A DNA stretch of 64,000 bases from JAAGZL01 sp050291725 (GCA_050291725.1 JBNKKH010000009.1:1-64000), one strand, 5' to 3'. Shown: positions 1-7,001, numbered from the stretch's first letter. The notes: a model not told the origin generated them from the letters alone. Program-made: numbers and translations.

Positions 1-1
1 A

Positions 2-106
2 TACATTGCAGAGAATGGGCATGAAATTGAAAATAATAAATACAAAATAGAAATCCAAATATTTAAAGAACCAGGCAAACATAAAATAAAGGAACGAAAG
101 CTCTAA
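2..106 (+). CDS. C-terminal end of a cassette gene (partial, runs off left edge)
   Basis: An open frame enters from the left edge in frame 2 and continues for 34 codons, ending in a TAA at 104-106. That stop lies inside the CTCTAAC core of the following attC site, which is typical of integron cassette genes. The visible residues are charged and lysine/glutamate-rich and resemble a beta-strand tail. I do not recognise the family. The start and most of the gene lie outside the window. Confidence 0.55.
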   Translation, partial: YIAENGHEIENNKYKIEIQIFKEPGKHKIKERKL

Positions 107-167
107 CATCAGCATTAAGTCGGAATTGGCGAAAAGCCTGCCGATCCGCTTATGCCGCGCGTTAGCG
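101..167 (+). other. attC recombination site 1 (integron cassette)
   Basis: The site starts with CTCTAAC (101-107) and ends with GTTAGCG (161-167), the usual core-site layout. Between them GCATTAAG pairs with CTTATGC, and CGGAATTGG pairs imperfectly with CCGATCCG, so the bottom strand can fold into an attC-type hairpin. It sits between the end of one small ORF and the start of the next. Confidence 0.7.
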
Positions 168-180
168 CCAAGGAATAAAC

Positions 181-651
181 GTGGCATCGAAAAAGAAATA
201 CGAAGAACTGACAGACCTTGAAAAGCTGCAAAAGCAGTGGCACAAGCTTTCTGGGCTCCACACCAGGGAAGAATGGTCAGCGGCAATTGTTCGTGCCACT
301 ACAGCAGCAGAAATTGCAGCTAACTTTGCAGTCAGAAAGGAATTCGATGAAAAAAGCGAACTTGAAAGTGCATTTGTAGATAGTCTGCTCAGGTGGGCCA
401 ATGGTCTGGCTGGAAAAATGAATCGTCTTCTTATTCCCATCAACGAACATGATAAAGCAAAACTCAAGACAATGAAGAAGCTAAAACTCCTTGCTGAGGC
501 AATCAACTCAAAAAGGAATGCCATAGCACATCAAGGTGAGTTTTGTAATGAAGGGGAAGCAAAAGATGCTATTGAGAAGTCCCGAGAATTTATAACTACG
601 CTCGTTCAAATCTATGAGGCAGAGTTTGTACTTAAAGAGAGAAAGCGCTAA
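181..651 (+). CDS. HEPN-domain-like cassette protein
   Basis: A 156-residue protein starting at GTG 181, just downstream of attC 1. It is helical and charged. Residues 112-117 read RNAIAH, an R-X4-H motif of the kind that marks the nuclease site of HEPN domains; the downstream helix is also charged. HEPN proteins are often RNases in toxin-antitoxin, anti-phage or stress systems, so a toxin-like role is possible, but no MNT-type partner is adjacent. The TAA stop is embedded in the core of attC 2. Base composition is AT-richer than the core genes further right. Assignment rests on the single motif and predicted helices. Confidence 0.6.
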   Translation: MASKKKYEELTDLEKLQKQWHKLSGLHTREEWSAAIVRATTAAEIAANFAVRKEFDEKSELESAFVDSLLRWANGLAGKMNRLLIPINEHDKAKLKTMKKLKLLAEAINSKRNAIAHQGEFCNEGEAKDAIEKSREFITTLVQIYEAEFVLKERKR

Positions 652-715
652 CAATGCGCTCGTGTGGGACGCTGCGCCGCGTTGCGGCTTGTGCCCCACA
701 GCTTAGGCGTTAAGC
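646..715 (+). other. attC recombination site 2
   Basis: The site runs from CGCTAAC (646-652) to GTTAAGC (709-715), the latter a perfect match to the GTTRRRY core. Inside, TGTGGGAC pairs with GTGCCCCACA around a GC-rich loop. It is about 70 bp, in the normal attC range, and overlaps the stop codon of the HEPN-like gene. Confidence 0.85.
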
Positions 716-718
716 GAA

Positions 719-1264
719 ATGAAGAAATCAGAATACGAAATAGACTGTCATATTTCTAAAGCAAATAATAAAGCTGAAGAACGTTGGCAAGATCTAAAAA
801 ATAGAAATGTTGAAATGCATTCAATTTACGACATCCGTGAAGATGAAAAGCAAAGGAAGTATTTCAAAAATTGGTTACAAGACAATGATCTTGAAAAATT
901 GCTTTGCAGCTCGTATAAGTCAAACAACTGGGAAGAAATATTAAGTAAATCTAAATATAAAGTCATTGTATTTAATGGTTTTGTAAGTAGAGTTCTGAAG
1001 GAAAAAAGTAATTCATATTATATAGAATGCAAAGGTGCTGATATGCAGCACTTTGATATAGAGGCGGGGTGGTTCGGTTTTTCCGGTCTAAATCCAATTT
1101 TGCCAAGTATAAAAAAATACTATCGTTACGTTTACCAACCTTATATTCCAGGCAACGCAATAAGAGTTTTATATTTATATCTAGATCATCCGGACTCTAA
1201 ATGGCCATTTACAGTAAAGTTGCACGTAATGGTAGAAAACAATGAATATATTTCGAGTAATTGA
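719..1264 (+). CDS. cassette-encoded hypothetical protein
   Basis: A 181-residue soluble protein beginning at ATG 719, four bases after the attC 2 core. The N-terminal half is lysine/glutamate-rich and probably helical. The C-terminal half is rich in aromatic residues (several Tyr, Trp and Phe) and looks like beta structure. There is no signal peptide or membrane segment and no motif I recognise. It is strongly AT-rich. The context is one gene per cassette with attC sites on both sides, so it is probably an independent adaptive cargo gene. Function unknown. Confidence 0.7.
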   Translation: MKKSEYEIDCHISKANNKAEERWQDLKNRNVEMHSIYDIREDEKQRKYFKNWLQDNDLEKLLCSSYKSNNWEEILSKSKYKVIVFNGFVSRVLKEKSNSYYIECKGADMQHFDIEAGWFGFSGLNPILPSIKKYYRYVYQPYIPGNAIRVLYLYLDHPDSKWPFTVKLHVMVENNEYISSN

Positions 1265-1274
1265 GAATGTATCG

Positions 1275-1333
1275 CCTTAACAAGTCAAGGTTGCGGACCT
1301 CCTTACAGTCGGCCGCAACTTGAGGCGTTAGAT
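1275..1333 (+). other. attC recombination site 3
   Basis: A 59-bp site from CCTTAAC (1275-1281) to GTTAGAT (1327-1333), fitting GTTRRRY. The arms TCAAGGTTGCGG and CCGCAACTTGA pair with one unpaired G, matching the extrahelical base that gives attC sites their strand polarity. This is the clearest attC in the window. Confidence 0.9.
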
Positions 1334-1348
1334 GCCAAAAATGAATTT

Positions 1349-1762
1349 ATGAAAATAGCAGTTTTCATACTTGAAATGGTTGTCGGCGTTTTGCCCGCAA
1401 CACTATTGGCTCCAGCCGCAATCCTAGGATCAATGTTCAGCATCTTCGGAGCAGCAAAAGGGTGGGAAAATATTTTTCATCCATTAGGCATTTTAGGAAT
1501 ATTTGGTCTTGCAGGTATGATCGGGCTTTGGTTCGTTGTTCCGCAAAATGCATTTAAAACCAATTTCAAGCCCGGCAAAGTGCATTTAACACTACTGTCA
1601 CTGGGCATGCTATCCGCGTTGCCAATTGCGTACATGGCAATTTTCATATCGGAACCAAATGAAACAAAAGACTTTTATTTTATCCTTTGCTTCTTGGGTC
1701 CACTAATTGTTGCTTCAAAGTACCTGTATCGCTCGTTCAGAAAAAGGCATCTAACAAACTAA
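1349..1762 (+). CDS. small integral membrane protein of an integron cassette
   Basis: A 137-residue protein with about four hydrophobic stretches (roughly residues 3-35, 46-67, 79-99 and 106-126) and a positively charged C-terminus, so it is a polytopic inner-membrane protein. ATG 1349 lies directly after attC 3. The stop comes after the ATCTAAC core of the next attC. I see no known family motif. Membrane proteins of unknown function are common integron cargo. The next cassette boundary is distorted by a palindromic insertion. Confidence 0.7.
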   Translation: MKIAVFILEMVVGVLPATLLAPAAILGSMFSIFGAAKGWENIFHPLGILGIFGLAGMIGLWFVVPQNAFKTNFKPGKVHLTLLSLGMLSALPIAYMAIFISEPNETKDFYFILCFLGPLIVASKYLYRSFRKRHLTN

Positions 1763-1887
1763 TCAATCGGCAATTTCGGGCGGCAATTCCGGGGACAGTA
1801 TACCTATTTATATTTAGCGCTGACGTTTTTGCTTCTGAATTAATAGGTATACTATCCCCAGACCACCATTCTACTTAAATGTTATGT
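1749..1887 (+). other. attC-like site 4, enlarged by an inserted palindrome
   Basis: ATCTAAC (1749-1755) and GTTATGT (1881-1887) flank the stretch between the membrane-protein cassette and the VOC cassette. The right core departs from GTTRRRY. The site is about 139 bp because a long inverted repeat (1791-1859) lies inside it. Recombination activity is uncertain. Confidence 0.5.
1791..1859. repeat. palindromic element with GGGGACAGTATACC-type arms
   Basis: The left arm (1791-1808, GGGGACAGTATACCTATT) and right arm (1842-1859) are inverted copies matching at 17 of 18 positions, separated by about 33 bp. Together they form a strong hairpin. From general knowledge, GGGGACAGTATAC-type palindromes are widely scattered in proteobacteria and often lie near REP-associated tyrosine (Y1) transposases; linking this copy to such a transposase is inference. 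No transposase is present in the window. Confidence 0.75.
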
Positions 1888-1897
1888 GCAAAGAGCT

Positions 1898-2278
1898 ATG
1901 GAAATAATCAATCTTGATCATTTAGTCTTGACCGTAAAGGATATGAATAAAACCATATTTTTTTACAGCAATGTGCTTGGCATGAAAAAAGAGACATTTG
2001 GTCAAGGTAGGGTGGCATTAAGATATGGAGAACAAAAAATCAATCTTCATGAATTAGGAAACGAGTTTGAGCCTAAAGCATGGAAGCCGACACCGGGTTC
2101 GAGTGACTTATGTTTTATTACAAACACACCGTTGAATGAAGCTATTTCTCATGTGAAGAGCCAAGGTGTTGAAATAATAGAAGGCCCGGTAGAGAGAACA
2201 GGTGCAAATGGGAAAATACGGTCATTTTACTTTCGAGATCCAGACTACAACCTAATAGAGGTGGCCAATGAACTGTAG
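1898..2278 (+). CDS. VOC (glyoxalase/dioxygenase-fold) family protein
   Basis: About 126 residues from ATG 1898, which I prefer to an upstream GTG at 1886 inside the attC core. One VOC module is visible: LDHLVLTV at the N-terminus, FYSNVLGM, then INLHE, and FRDPDYNLIEV near the C-terminus. His8 and the C-terminal Glu are plausible metal ligands. Members include lyases, dioxygenases and fosfomycin or bleomycin resistance proteins; this resembles the generic small VOC type often annotated as virulence or lactoylglutathione-lyase-like. It is a separate integron cassette, so a detoxification or resistance role is plausible but unproven. Confidence 0.85.
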   Translation: MEIINLDHLVLTVKDMNKTIFFYSNVLGMKKETFGQGRVALRYGEQKINLHELGNEFEPKAWKPTPGSSDLCFITNTPLNEAISHVKSQGVEIIEGPVERTGANGKIRSFYFRDPDYNLIEVANEL

Positions 2279-2280
2279 CT

Positions 2281-2386
2281 ACATAACAAGGCAAATTAAC
2301 ACAGACAAATTTCTGCAACGTTCATTTGTGGCGAATGTCACAAGCCTCAAGTTTCTCAAATTTACCTGTGACTCGCAGCGTTAAAA
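2281..2386 (+). other. attC recombination site 5
   Basis: The site runs from ACATAAC (2281-2287) to GTTAAAA (2380-2386), about 106 bp. CACAGACAAATTT pairs with AAATTTACCTGTG, giving a long imperfect stem. It directly follows the VOC gene stop. Confidence 0.7.
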
Positions 2387-2423
2387 CTATTCAATATGCC
2401 TTTTATCGAAACTGAGTGTACGA

Positions 2424-2786
2424 ATGGATAAATGTTTTCTACAAACAACACTAGGCACTGACTTCGAAGAGAATAAGTCGCTTAGTGACAAATTAGTAAG
2501 AAGGTTGCTCTTTTTTATTCCTGAAGCAAACCCAGGTTATGAAGGTAACATGCATTTAGTAAAGAAATGGGTGATTGAATTCGATCAGGAAGGGAGTCCT
2601 AATCGCGAGATAGGTTTGAACGAAGAAGGTAATATTGTATTGGCAGGCCCTAGTGAAAGGGATTATGGTTTTTGGATTGATACAAATATGAAGTTTGCGG
2701 ATTTCACTGGCGAAGTGGTTTCTAAAAGTGAATTCGAGGCTATTTGGATGGAAAGTGCATCATTTCGAAAAAATGACAACGCCTAA
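2424..2786 (+). CDS. cassette-encoded hypothetical protein
   Basis: A 120-residue acidic soluble protein from ATG 2424, with no signal peptide or membrane segment. The middle contains a run of beta-like segments (KKWVIEFD, GNIVLAGPS, YGFWID). I cannot assign a family. The size and composition resemble small immunity-type or single-domain proteins, but no partner is adjacent. The TAA stop falls within the GCCTAAA core of attC 6. Function unknown. Confidence 0.7.
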   Translation: MDKCFLQTTLGTDFEENKSLSDKLVRRLLFFIPEANPGYEGNMHLVKKWVIEFDQEGSPNREIGLNEEGNIVLAGPSERDYGFWIDTNMKFADFTGEVVSKSEFEAIWMESASFRKNDNA

Positions 2787-2831
2787 AAATGTATAATGAG
2801 ACAACAGGTCTCGTTAATATAACTGTTAGAG
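2781..2831 (+). other. attC recombination site 6 (short)
   Basis: The site runs from GCCTAAA (2781-2787; the usual AAC is changed) to GTTAGAG (2825-2831). AATGAGAC and GTCTCGTT form the central stem around AACAG. At 51 bp it is one of the shortest. It overlaps the stop codon of the preceding gene. Confidence 0.65.
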
Positions 2832-2837
2832 CCAACC

Positions 2838-3137
2838 ATGAATAAAGCAGAAGCCAAGGAAATATTACTGAAGGCACTAGAGCCATTTCGCGCTACTCCA
2901 TATGTAGAGTTAAAAAAGATAGTCGAAGATAAATTCAATCTCGAACATACGCACTATGAAGAGGTCAAGGCAAAGGATGGCGAAACCCACCAAATTAGAG
3001 TGAATGTCTACTGGGACGATAAAAAATCAAAAACACTCAGGGTTGTTGGCGCCATTGATGATGGGGGCTGGAGAGCGATGATTCCACTATGTGAAGATTT
3101 TATCATTGATCCAGCTGGTAGGTTTATCGGCGAGTAA
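2838..3137 (+). CDS. cassette-encoded hypothetical protein
   Basis: A 99-residue soluble protein from ATG 2838, seven bases past the attC 6 core. It has a helical N-terminus (KAEAKEILLKALEPF) and then beta-rich segments (IRVNVYWDD, LRVVGAIDDGGWR). There is no membrane segment or catalytic motif I recognise. Small alpha/beta proteins of this kind are frequent integron cargo. Function unknown. Confidence 0.7.
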   Translation: MNKAEAKEILLKALEPFRATPYVELKKIVEDKFNLEHTHYEEVKAKDGETHQIRVNVYWDDKKSKTLRVVGAIDDGGWRAMIPLCEDFIIDPAGRFIGE

Positions 3138-3140
3138 GGG

Positions 3141-3237
3141 TTCTAACAAGCGCCTATGGCGTCAAGTAGATAAAAATAGCCATCAATAAGCCCACGCAGT
3201 TTCGTCCCTAAACATAGCGTTGAGCATGGTGTTAAAC
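3141..3237 (+). other. attC recombination site 7 (last one seen)
   Basis: The site runs from TTCTAAC (3141-3147) to GTTAAAC (3231-3237), a perfect GTTRRRY core. The internal pairing is weaker than in sites 2 and 3. The right core overlaps the stop codon of the minus-strand araC-type gene. I see no attC to the right, so this may be the distal end of the array. Confidence 0.6.
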
Positions 3238-4017
3238 TCCGCCTTTTGCAATATAGTCCATTGGCGATTTGCCAAGCACTCTCTTAAAGGCAGAGATAAA
3301 AGCACTTGGTGTGCTATACCCTAAATCCAGAGCGATGGCTGTCACAGAGTCACCTCCATATAGCCGTTCCAGAGCATAGAAAAGACGCGCTTGTAAACGC
3401 CATTCGCTGAAGGTCATATTTACTTCGTGCTTGAATAAGCGTGCTAAGGTTCTGGTCGATATGTGGACAGAGTCTGCCCACTGGTCAAAAGTTCTATTAT
3501 CTTCCGGGTGGTCGATGATACTCGACATGATTTTCTGAAGCTTTCTGTGTTCCGTCCAGGGGAGAGTGAGAGGTGAAGCCGGTAGCTCTTCTATCTCGTC
3601 CACAATTATTTCCATCAAGCGGTACCCTTTACTGGTAACTTTATAATTTTCCCCGATTTTGATCGCTTTCATTATGAGCTCTTTGAGTAACGGGGAAACG
3701 TTAAAGACCTGTTGTTCCTTTGGCAGGCGTGCAGACCACTCTGGGTCTATAAATAGATTGGCTATATCGACAGTTCCGGGAAAGATCAGCATGTGACCAT
3801 GGTTGGGAGGACACCAAAATGCCTGCTGTGACGGTATCAGGTAGATTCCTTGCTCCGTGACAACACGAGTGACCCCTTTGCTGGAGTAGATGAATTGGCC
3901 TCGCGGGTGTTTATGAAATTCCGAGCAGGATGTATCGGTTGCCTGCCCCCAGTACGGAAGCACAGGTTTTTGTCTGTCTATGATGTCTCCGAGTGGAGGG
4001 GGCGGTATATTTGTCAT
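3232..4017 (-). CDS. AraC family transcriptional regulator
   Basis: A 261-residue protein with an N-terminal cupin-like sensing half (EFHKHPRGQFIYSSKG near residue 35 onward) and two helix-turn-helix motifs in the C-terminal 100 residues (STRTLARLFKHEVNMTFSEWR and later SAFISAFKRVLGKSP). It starts at ATG 4017, facing away from the methyltransferase at 4105 with an 87-bp shared promoter region. By the usual logic of divergent AraC regulators it may control that methyltransferase and the genes after it. The ligand is unknown. Its 3' end touches attC 7, so it is either the first flanking gene or a reversed cassette. Confidence 0.9.
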   Translation of the reverse strand: MTNIPPPPLGDIIDRQKPVLPYWGQATDTSCSEFHKHPRGQFIYSSKGVTRVVTEQGIYLIPSQQAFWCPPNHGHMLIFPGTVDIANLFIDPEWSARLPKEQQVFNVSPLLKELIMKAIKIGENYKVTSKGYRLMEIIVDEIEELPASPLTLPWTEHRKLQKIMSSIIDHPEDNRTFDQWADSVHISTRTLARLFKHEVNMTFSEWRLQARLFYALERLYGGDSVTAIALDLGYSTPSAFISAFKRVLGKSPMDYIAKGGV

Positions 4018-4104
4018 ATATTCATTATATTATGGCATTGTTTCGAAAGTAAGCCATAATTGGCTCGGTCACACTGATCAGAACTAACTGATACGAGGTG
4101 ATTT

Positions 4105-4875
4105 ATGACCACGCCATCCAACCACAACCGAGAAATAGTCTCGCAATTTACCAAGCAGGCAATCCCGTTTACCAGGCTTTCTGGGCATGTGGATGCGTTG
4201 GAAACCTTGGTTGAGATGTCGAAAGCCAACAACGAGAGTAGAGTGTTGGATGTGGCTTCTGGCCCTGGTTTGGTTGCGGCGGCCTTGGCAAAAGCGGCTC
4301 GATATGTAGAGTGTGTGGATTTGACGCCGGCTATGCTGGAACAGGCAAGAAGGCACGCTACGGCGGAGGGATTGGCGAATATAGCGTTTCGAGAAGGTGA
4401 TGCCATGCAGCTTCCCTATCCCGACAGTAGTTTTGACATAGTGGTGACTCGATATAGTTTTCATCATTTTCTCGAGCCTGAAAACGTCTTGAGTGAAATG
4501 ATTCGGGTGTGCGTGCCGGGCGGTAGAGTTTTGGTGGCAGATGTTGGGATAGATGCAACATGTTCGGAACAATTCAATTATATAGAGAAGCTGAGAGATT
4601 CTTCCCATGTTAGGGCATTAACTGTAGCCGAACTTGGTGCTATGTTTGTCAGGGACGATTTGGTCGACAGCGAACAAGCTGGATATGTTGTGGATGTGGG
4701 CTTAGAGAAGCAATTAGCTGTCTCCTTTCCCAAGGAGGAGGATGCCATGAAAATTCGAAAGCTGATTACAGAGGATGTCGGTATCAACAATACGGGTACC
4801 AATCCAAGGGTGGAAAACGGAGAAGTTTTTTACTCCTATCCAATTTCGATTTTTGCGGCCAACAAAATTGCCTAG
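4105..4875 (+). CDS. class I SAM-dependent methyltransferase (UbiE-like)
   Basis: A 256-residue enzyme with the SAM-binding glycine loop VLDVASGPG at residues 47-55, the acidic post-II residue in ECVDLTPAM, and the FDIVVTRYSFHHF segment typical of UbiE/COQ5-like methyltransferases. ATG 4105 has an upstream GAGGTG ribosome-binding sequence. Substrate not predictable. It is not ubiE itself, since a canonical ubiE lies at 39.8-40.5 kb. Divergent from the AraC regulator and about 46 bp before a second methyltransferase. Confidence 0.88.
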   Translation: MTTPSNHNREIVSQFTKQAIPFTRLSGHVDALETLVEMSKANNESRVLDVASGPGLVAAALAKAARYVECVDLTPAMLEQARRHATAEGLANIAFREGDAMQLPYPDSSFDIVVTRYSFHHFLEPENVLSEMIRVCVPGGRVLVADVGIDATCSEQFNYIEKLRDSSHVRALTVAELGAMFVRDDLVDSEQAGYVVDVGLEKQLAVSFPKEEDAMKIRKLITEDVGINNTGTNPRVENGEVFYSYPISIFAANKIA

Positions 4876-4921
4876 CCTAAAAGTTGGCTCTATTTTCTAA
4901 ACACATTTATTAAAGAAAACT

Positions 4922-5506
4922 ATGGATCAATCACTACAAACATTACTATCTGAGCTGGAACAGTTTGGCGAAGCTAACGATAAGCAGAAAAATGAACGAT
5001 CAGAGCGGATGTTAAATATCACTCGGGATACGGGTGAGTTCTTATCGGTTTTGATACGCGCTACAGCTGCAAAACGAGTGTTAGAAATTGGTACATCAAA
5101 CGGGTATTCTACCCTCTGGCTTGCAGATGCTTGTAGTGGTGTTGATGGTGAAGTCACCACCATCGAATACTCTGCAAGTAAGTATAAGCTGGCATCAGAA
5201 AATATTTCGCGTAGCAATCTGACTTCAGTAATACGCCAGGTTCAGGGCGATGCGGGTGATCTGCTTTCGGAGTACGCAGACGGCGCTTACGATCTAATTT
5301 TTCTTGATGCGGAAAGATCAGAATACCTAGGCTGGTGGGATAATTTGAAACGCGTTCTGCGGTCGGGCGGTTTGCTTGTGGTGGATAATGCCACCTCTCA
5401 CGCTGAAGAGATGGCGCCGTTTATTTCAAAGGTAGAATCAGATCCAGACTTTACAACAAGTTTAGTTCCTGTTGGCAAAGGTGAGTACTTAGCTGTACGT
5501 ATATAG
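4922..5506 (+). CDS. class I SAM-dependent O-methyltransferase-like protein
   Basis: A 194-residue protein of the COMT-like/TrmR group. The SAM loop VLEIGTSNGYSTL lies at residues 53-65, TTIEYS binds ribose, DLIFLDAERSEY holds the metal/acceptor acidic residues, and GGLLVVDNATSH follows. Members methylate catechols, caffeoyl-CoA or tRNA; the substrate cannot be chosen from sequence. It probably shares a transcript with the methyltransferase at 4105. After it comes a 340-bp gap containing a MITE. Confidence 0.85.
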   Translation: MDQSLQTLLSELEQFGEANDKQKNERSERMLNITRDTGEFLSVLIRATAAKRVLEIGTSNGYSTLWLADACSGVDGEVTTIEYSASKYKLASENISRSNLTSVIRQVQGDAGDLLSEYADGAYDLIFLDAERSEYLGWWDNLKRVLRSGGLLVVDNATSHAEEMAPFISKVESDPDFTTSLVPVGKGEYLAVRI

Positions 5507-5659
5507 GGGTGAGTGTCTGTGAGGAGAGGTTTATTTAACAACCGGCTCAGAGAGCAATGGCTTCTAAATTAGTAGCGCGTGTTTTTTACCCATATTTTTA
5601 TTAACGTTTAACCAGCTTTTCTAAGCAGAAAAGTACTACAGAGTTTAACTAGATGGATT

Positions 5660-5846
5660 CACTGCTGTCCCGCTAACCCCCTCTCCCCTCTGGGGAGAGG
5701 GTTGGGGTGAGGGGGTACCGAGGTCCCCAAAGGGGAGAAGGGACGCAAATTTAAGTTTCTATGTTTATCAAATTGCTTTATCTTGTTTTGCGTATAACAA
5801 TCATAACGTTACAACTAGTATATTCACAGTTAACGGGACAGCAGTA
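5660..5846. mobile_element. MITE-like element with terminal inverted repeats and 9-bp target duplication
   Basis: The terminal repeats ACTGCTGTCCCGCTAAC (5661-5677) and GTTAACGGGACAGCAGT (5829-5845) are inverted copies matching at 16 of 17 positions. They are flanked, one base out, by the direct repeat AGATGGATT at 5651-5659 and 5847-5855. The element is about 187 bp with no coding capacity. It also contains copy A of the GGGGAGAGGG dispersed repeat next to its left end. The right target copy contains the ATG of the GDT1-family gene. The parent transposase is not in the window, and I do not assign an IS family. Confidence 0.8.
5673..5715. repeat. dispersed GGGGAGAGGGTTGGGGTGAGGGG repeat, copy A
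   Basis: A C-rich arm (CCCCCTCTCCCC) is followed by its G-rich complement GGGGAGAGGG and then a TTGGGGTGAGGGGG tail. Related copies occur at 40530-40564 and 43843-43880, always between genes. A partial echo (AGGGGAGAAGGGA) follows near 5731. Confidence 0.8.
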
Positions 5847-5848
5847 AG

Positions 5849-6121
5849 ATGGATTGGAAAATATTTATAACGATATTTGGTGCGGTATTTATTGCCGAAC
5901 TTGGCGACAAAACACAGCTAGCCACCATGCTGTTCGCTTCAGATAAACAGGTAAGTAAATACACGGTTTTCTTTGCCGCATCGGCTGCATTGGTCGTTGC
6001 GTCAGCCATGGGGGTTTTAGCGGGAAGCCTGTTGTCTGAATATATTAACGAAAAGTATCTACATTATGTTGCAGGTGTAGGGTTTATCGGTATAGGCATC
6101 TTCACTTTATACAATGCGTGA
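5849..6121 (+). CDS. GDT1/TMEM165 (UPF0016) family cation transporter, half-size
   Basis: A 90-residue membrane protein with three hydrophobic segments and the family signature AELGDKTQLA at about residues 15-24. Full-length bacterial members have two such repeats and about 190 residues; this one has a single repeat, so it would have to work as a dimer or with a partner encoded elsewhere. The family exports Mn2+ or Ca2+ in exchange for protons. The start codon lies in the right target-site copy of the MITE, so its original upstream region has been moved 196 bp away. No clear Shine-Dalgarno precedes the ATG. Confidence 0.85.
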   Translation: MDWKIFITIFGAVFIAELGDKTQLATMLFASDKQVSKYTVFFAASAALVVASAMGVLAGSLLSEYINEKYLHYVAGVGFIGIGIFTLYNA

Positions 6122-6381
6122 TCAGTATGCGCACAGGTTGAAAAGTATATTAAACCGAGGGAGCAAGATTTTTAATGTAATATGAAGAGCTGTTTCTTTC
6201 ACAGAGGCTGCTCAATGGAAATTATTACTGATGCTGTATATTTCAATATCGGCGCAAGTCGTATAATTAACCGCTAAGGCTTCTATAATCACAAGGAAGA
6301 AAACCAAGAATGCGGAACAACAGATGCTGCAGCATGTTGCCTCAACTACGCTACTGCCCCATACCTAATCCGTCACATGCT

Positions 6382-6855
6382 ATGAAATATATTGTGCTAC
6401 TTATGATTACTTTTACGATGCCTGTGTATGCGGGTGTTGATCTGGTAAAAGTCGATAAATCAGAGAACACAATGTATCTAATGGAAGGTGATGTCATTGT
6501 AAAACAGTATCATGTTGCTTTTGGTGCCAACCCGAAAGGTCACAAGCAACAGGAAGGTGATGAAAAAACACCAGAAGGTGAATATACACTAGACTATAAA
6601 AAAGAAGATTCAGCCTTTTATCGTGCCATGCATATTAGTTATCCTAATGAAAATGACAAAGCAAATGCAAAAAAATTAGGCGTCTCTCCCGGTGGCTTTA
6701 TAATGGTACATGGACAACGTAATCAGCTCGGTTGGTTAGCTATAATATCGCAACGCTTTAACTGGACGAATGGGTGTATTGCTCTAACAAACACAGAAAT
6801 GGATGAATTTATGAGCTTGGTTAAAGTTGGAACCAAGATTCGTATTGAGTGGTAG
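6382..6855 (+). CDS. L,D-transpeptidase family protein (YkuD fold), exported
   Basis: About 157 residues from ATG 6382, chosen because it gives a normal signal peptide (MKYIVLLMITFTMPVYA); an upstream ATG at 6310 would add an unlikely 24-residue extension. The YkuD signature is visible: MVHGQ with His110 and WTNGCIAL with Cys132 as likely nucleophile, after TPEGEY. Such enzymes cross-link peptidoglycan 3-3 or attach proteins in the periplasm. Small stand-alone members of this type are often annotated ErfK/YbiS/YkuD-like. Substrate choice unknown. Confidence 0.85.
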   Translation: MKYIVLLMITFTMPVYAGVDLVKVDKSENTMYLMEGDVIVKQYHVAFGANPKGHKQQEGDEKTPEGEYTLDYKKEDSAFYRAMHISYPNENDKANAKKLGVSPGGFIMVHGQRNQLGWLAIISQRFNWTNGCIALTNTEMDEFMSLVKVGTKIRIEW

Positions 6856-6857
6856 GC

Positions 6858-7001
6858 ATGGTTCGGGACTTTTTTACGGAAGCTAGAAAGTTAGGAGTGT
6901 TCGCATTTATTAGTTCTCCCATAGTTTTTTACCTACTGTTTTGTCACCTATTAGTCCTTCATTTCGACAATAAAACCGTCAGTAAACATATCGAGTTATG
7001 A
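6858..7001 (+). CDS. small membrane protein, 47 residues
   Basis: An ATG at 6858, just after the transpeptidase stop, opens a 47-codon frame ending in TGA 6999-7001. The last four bases form an ATGA overlap with the next gene (6998), a strong sign of translational coupling. The peptide has a charged N-terminus and then one hydrophobic segment (GVFAFISSPIVFYLLFCHLL) and a polar tail, so a single-pass membrane protein is expected. I know no family. It may be a partner of the acetyltransferase or transpeptidase. Confidence 0.55.
   Translation: MVRDFFTEARKLGVFAFISSPIVFYLLFCHLLVLHFDNKTVSKHIEL

Noticed and set aside
1687..1878. Overlapping open frame in the attC 4 region
   Set aside because: It overlaps the membrane-protein cassette and reads through the palindrome; no start signal.
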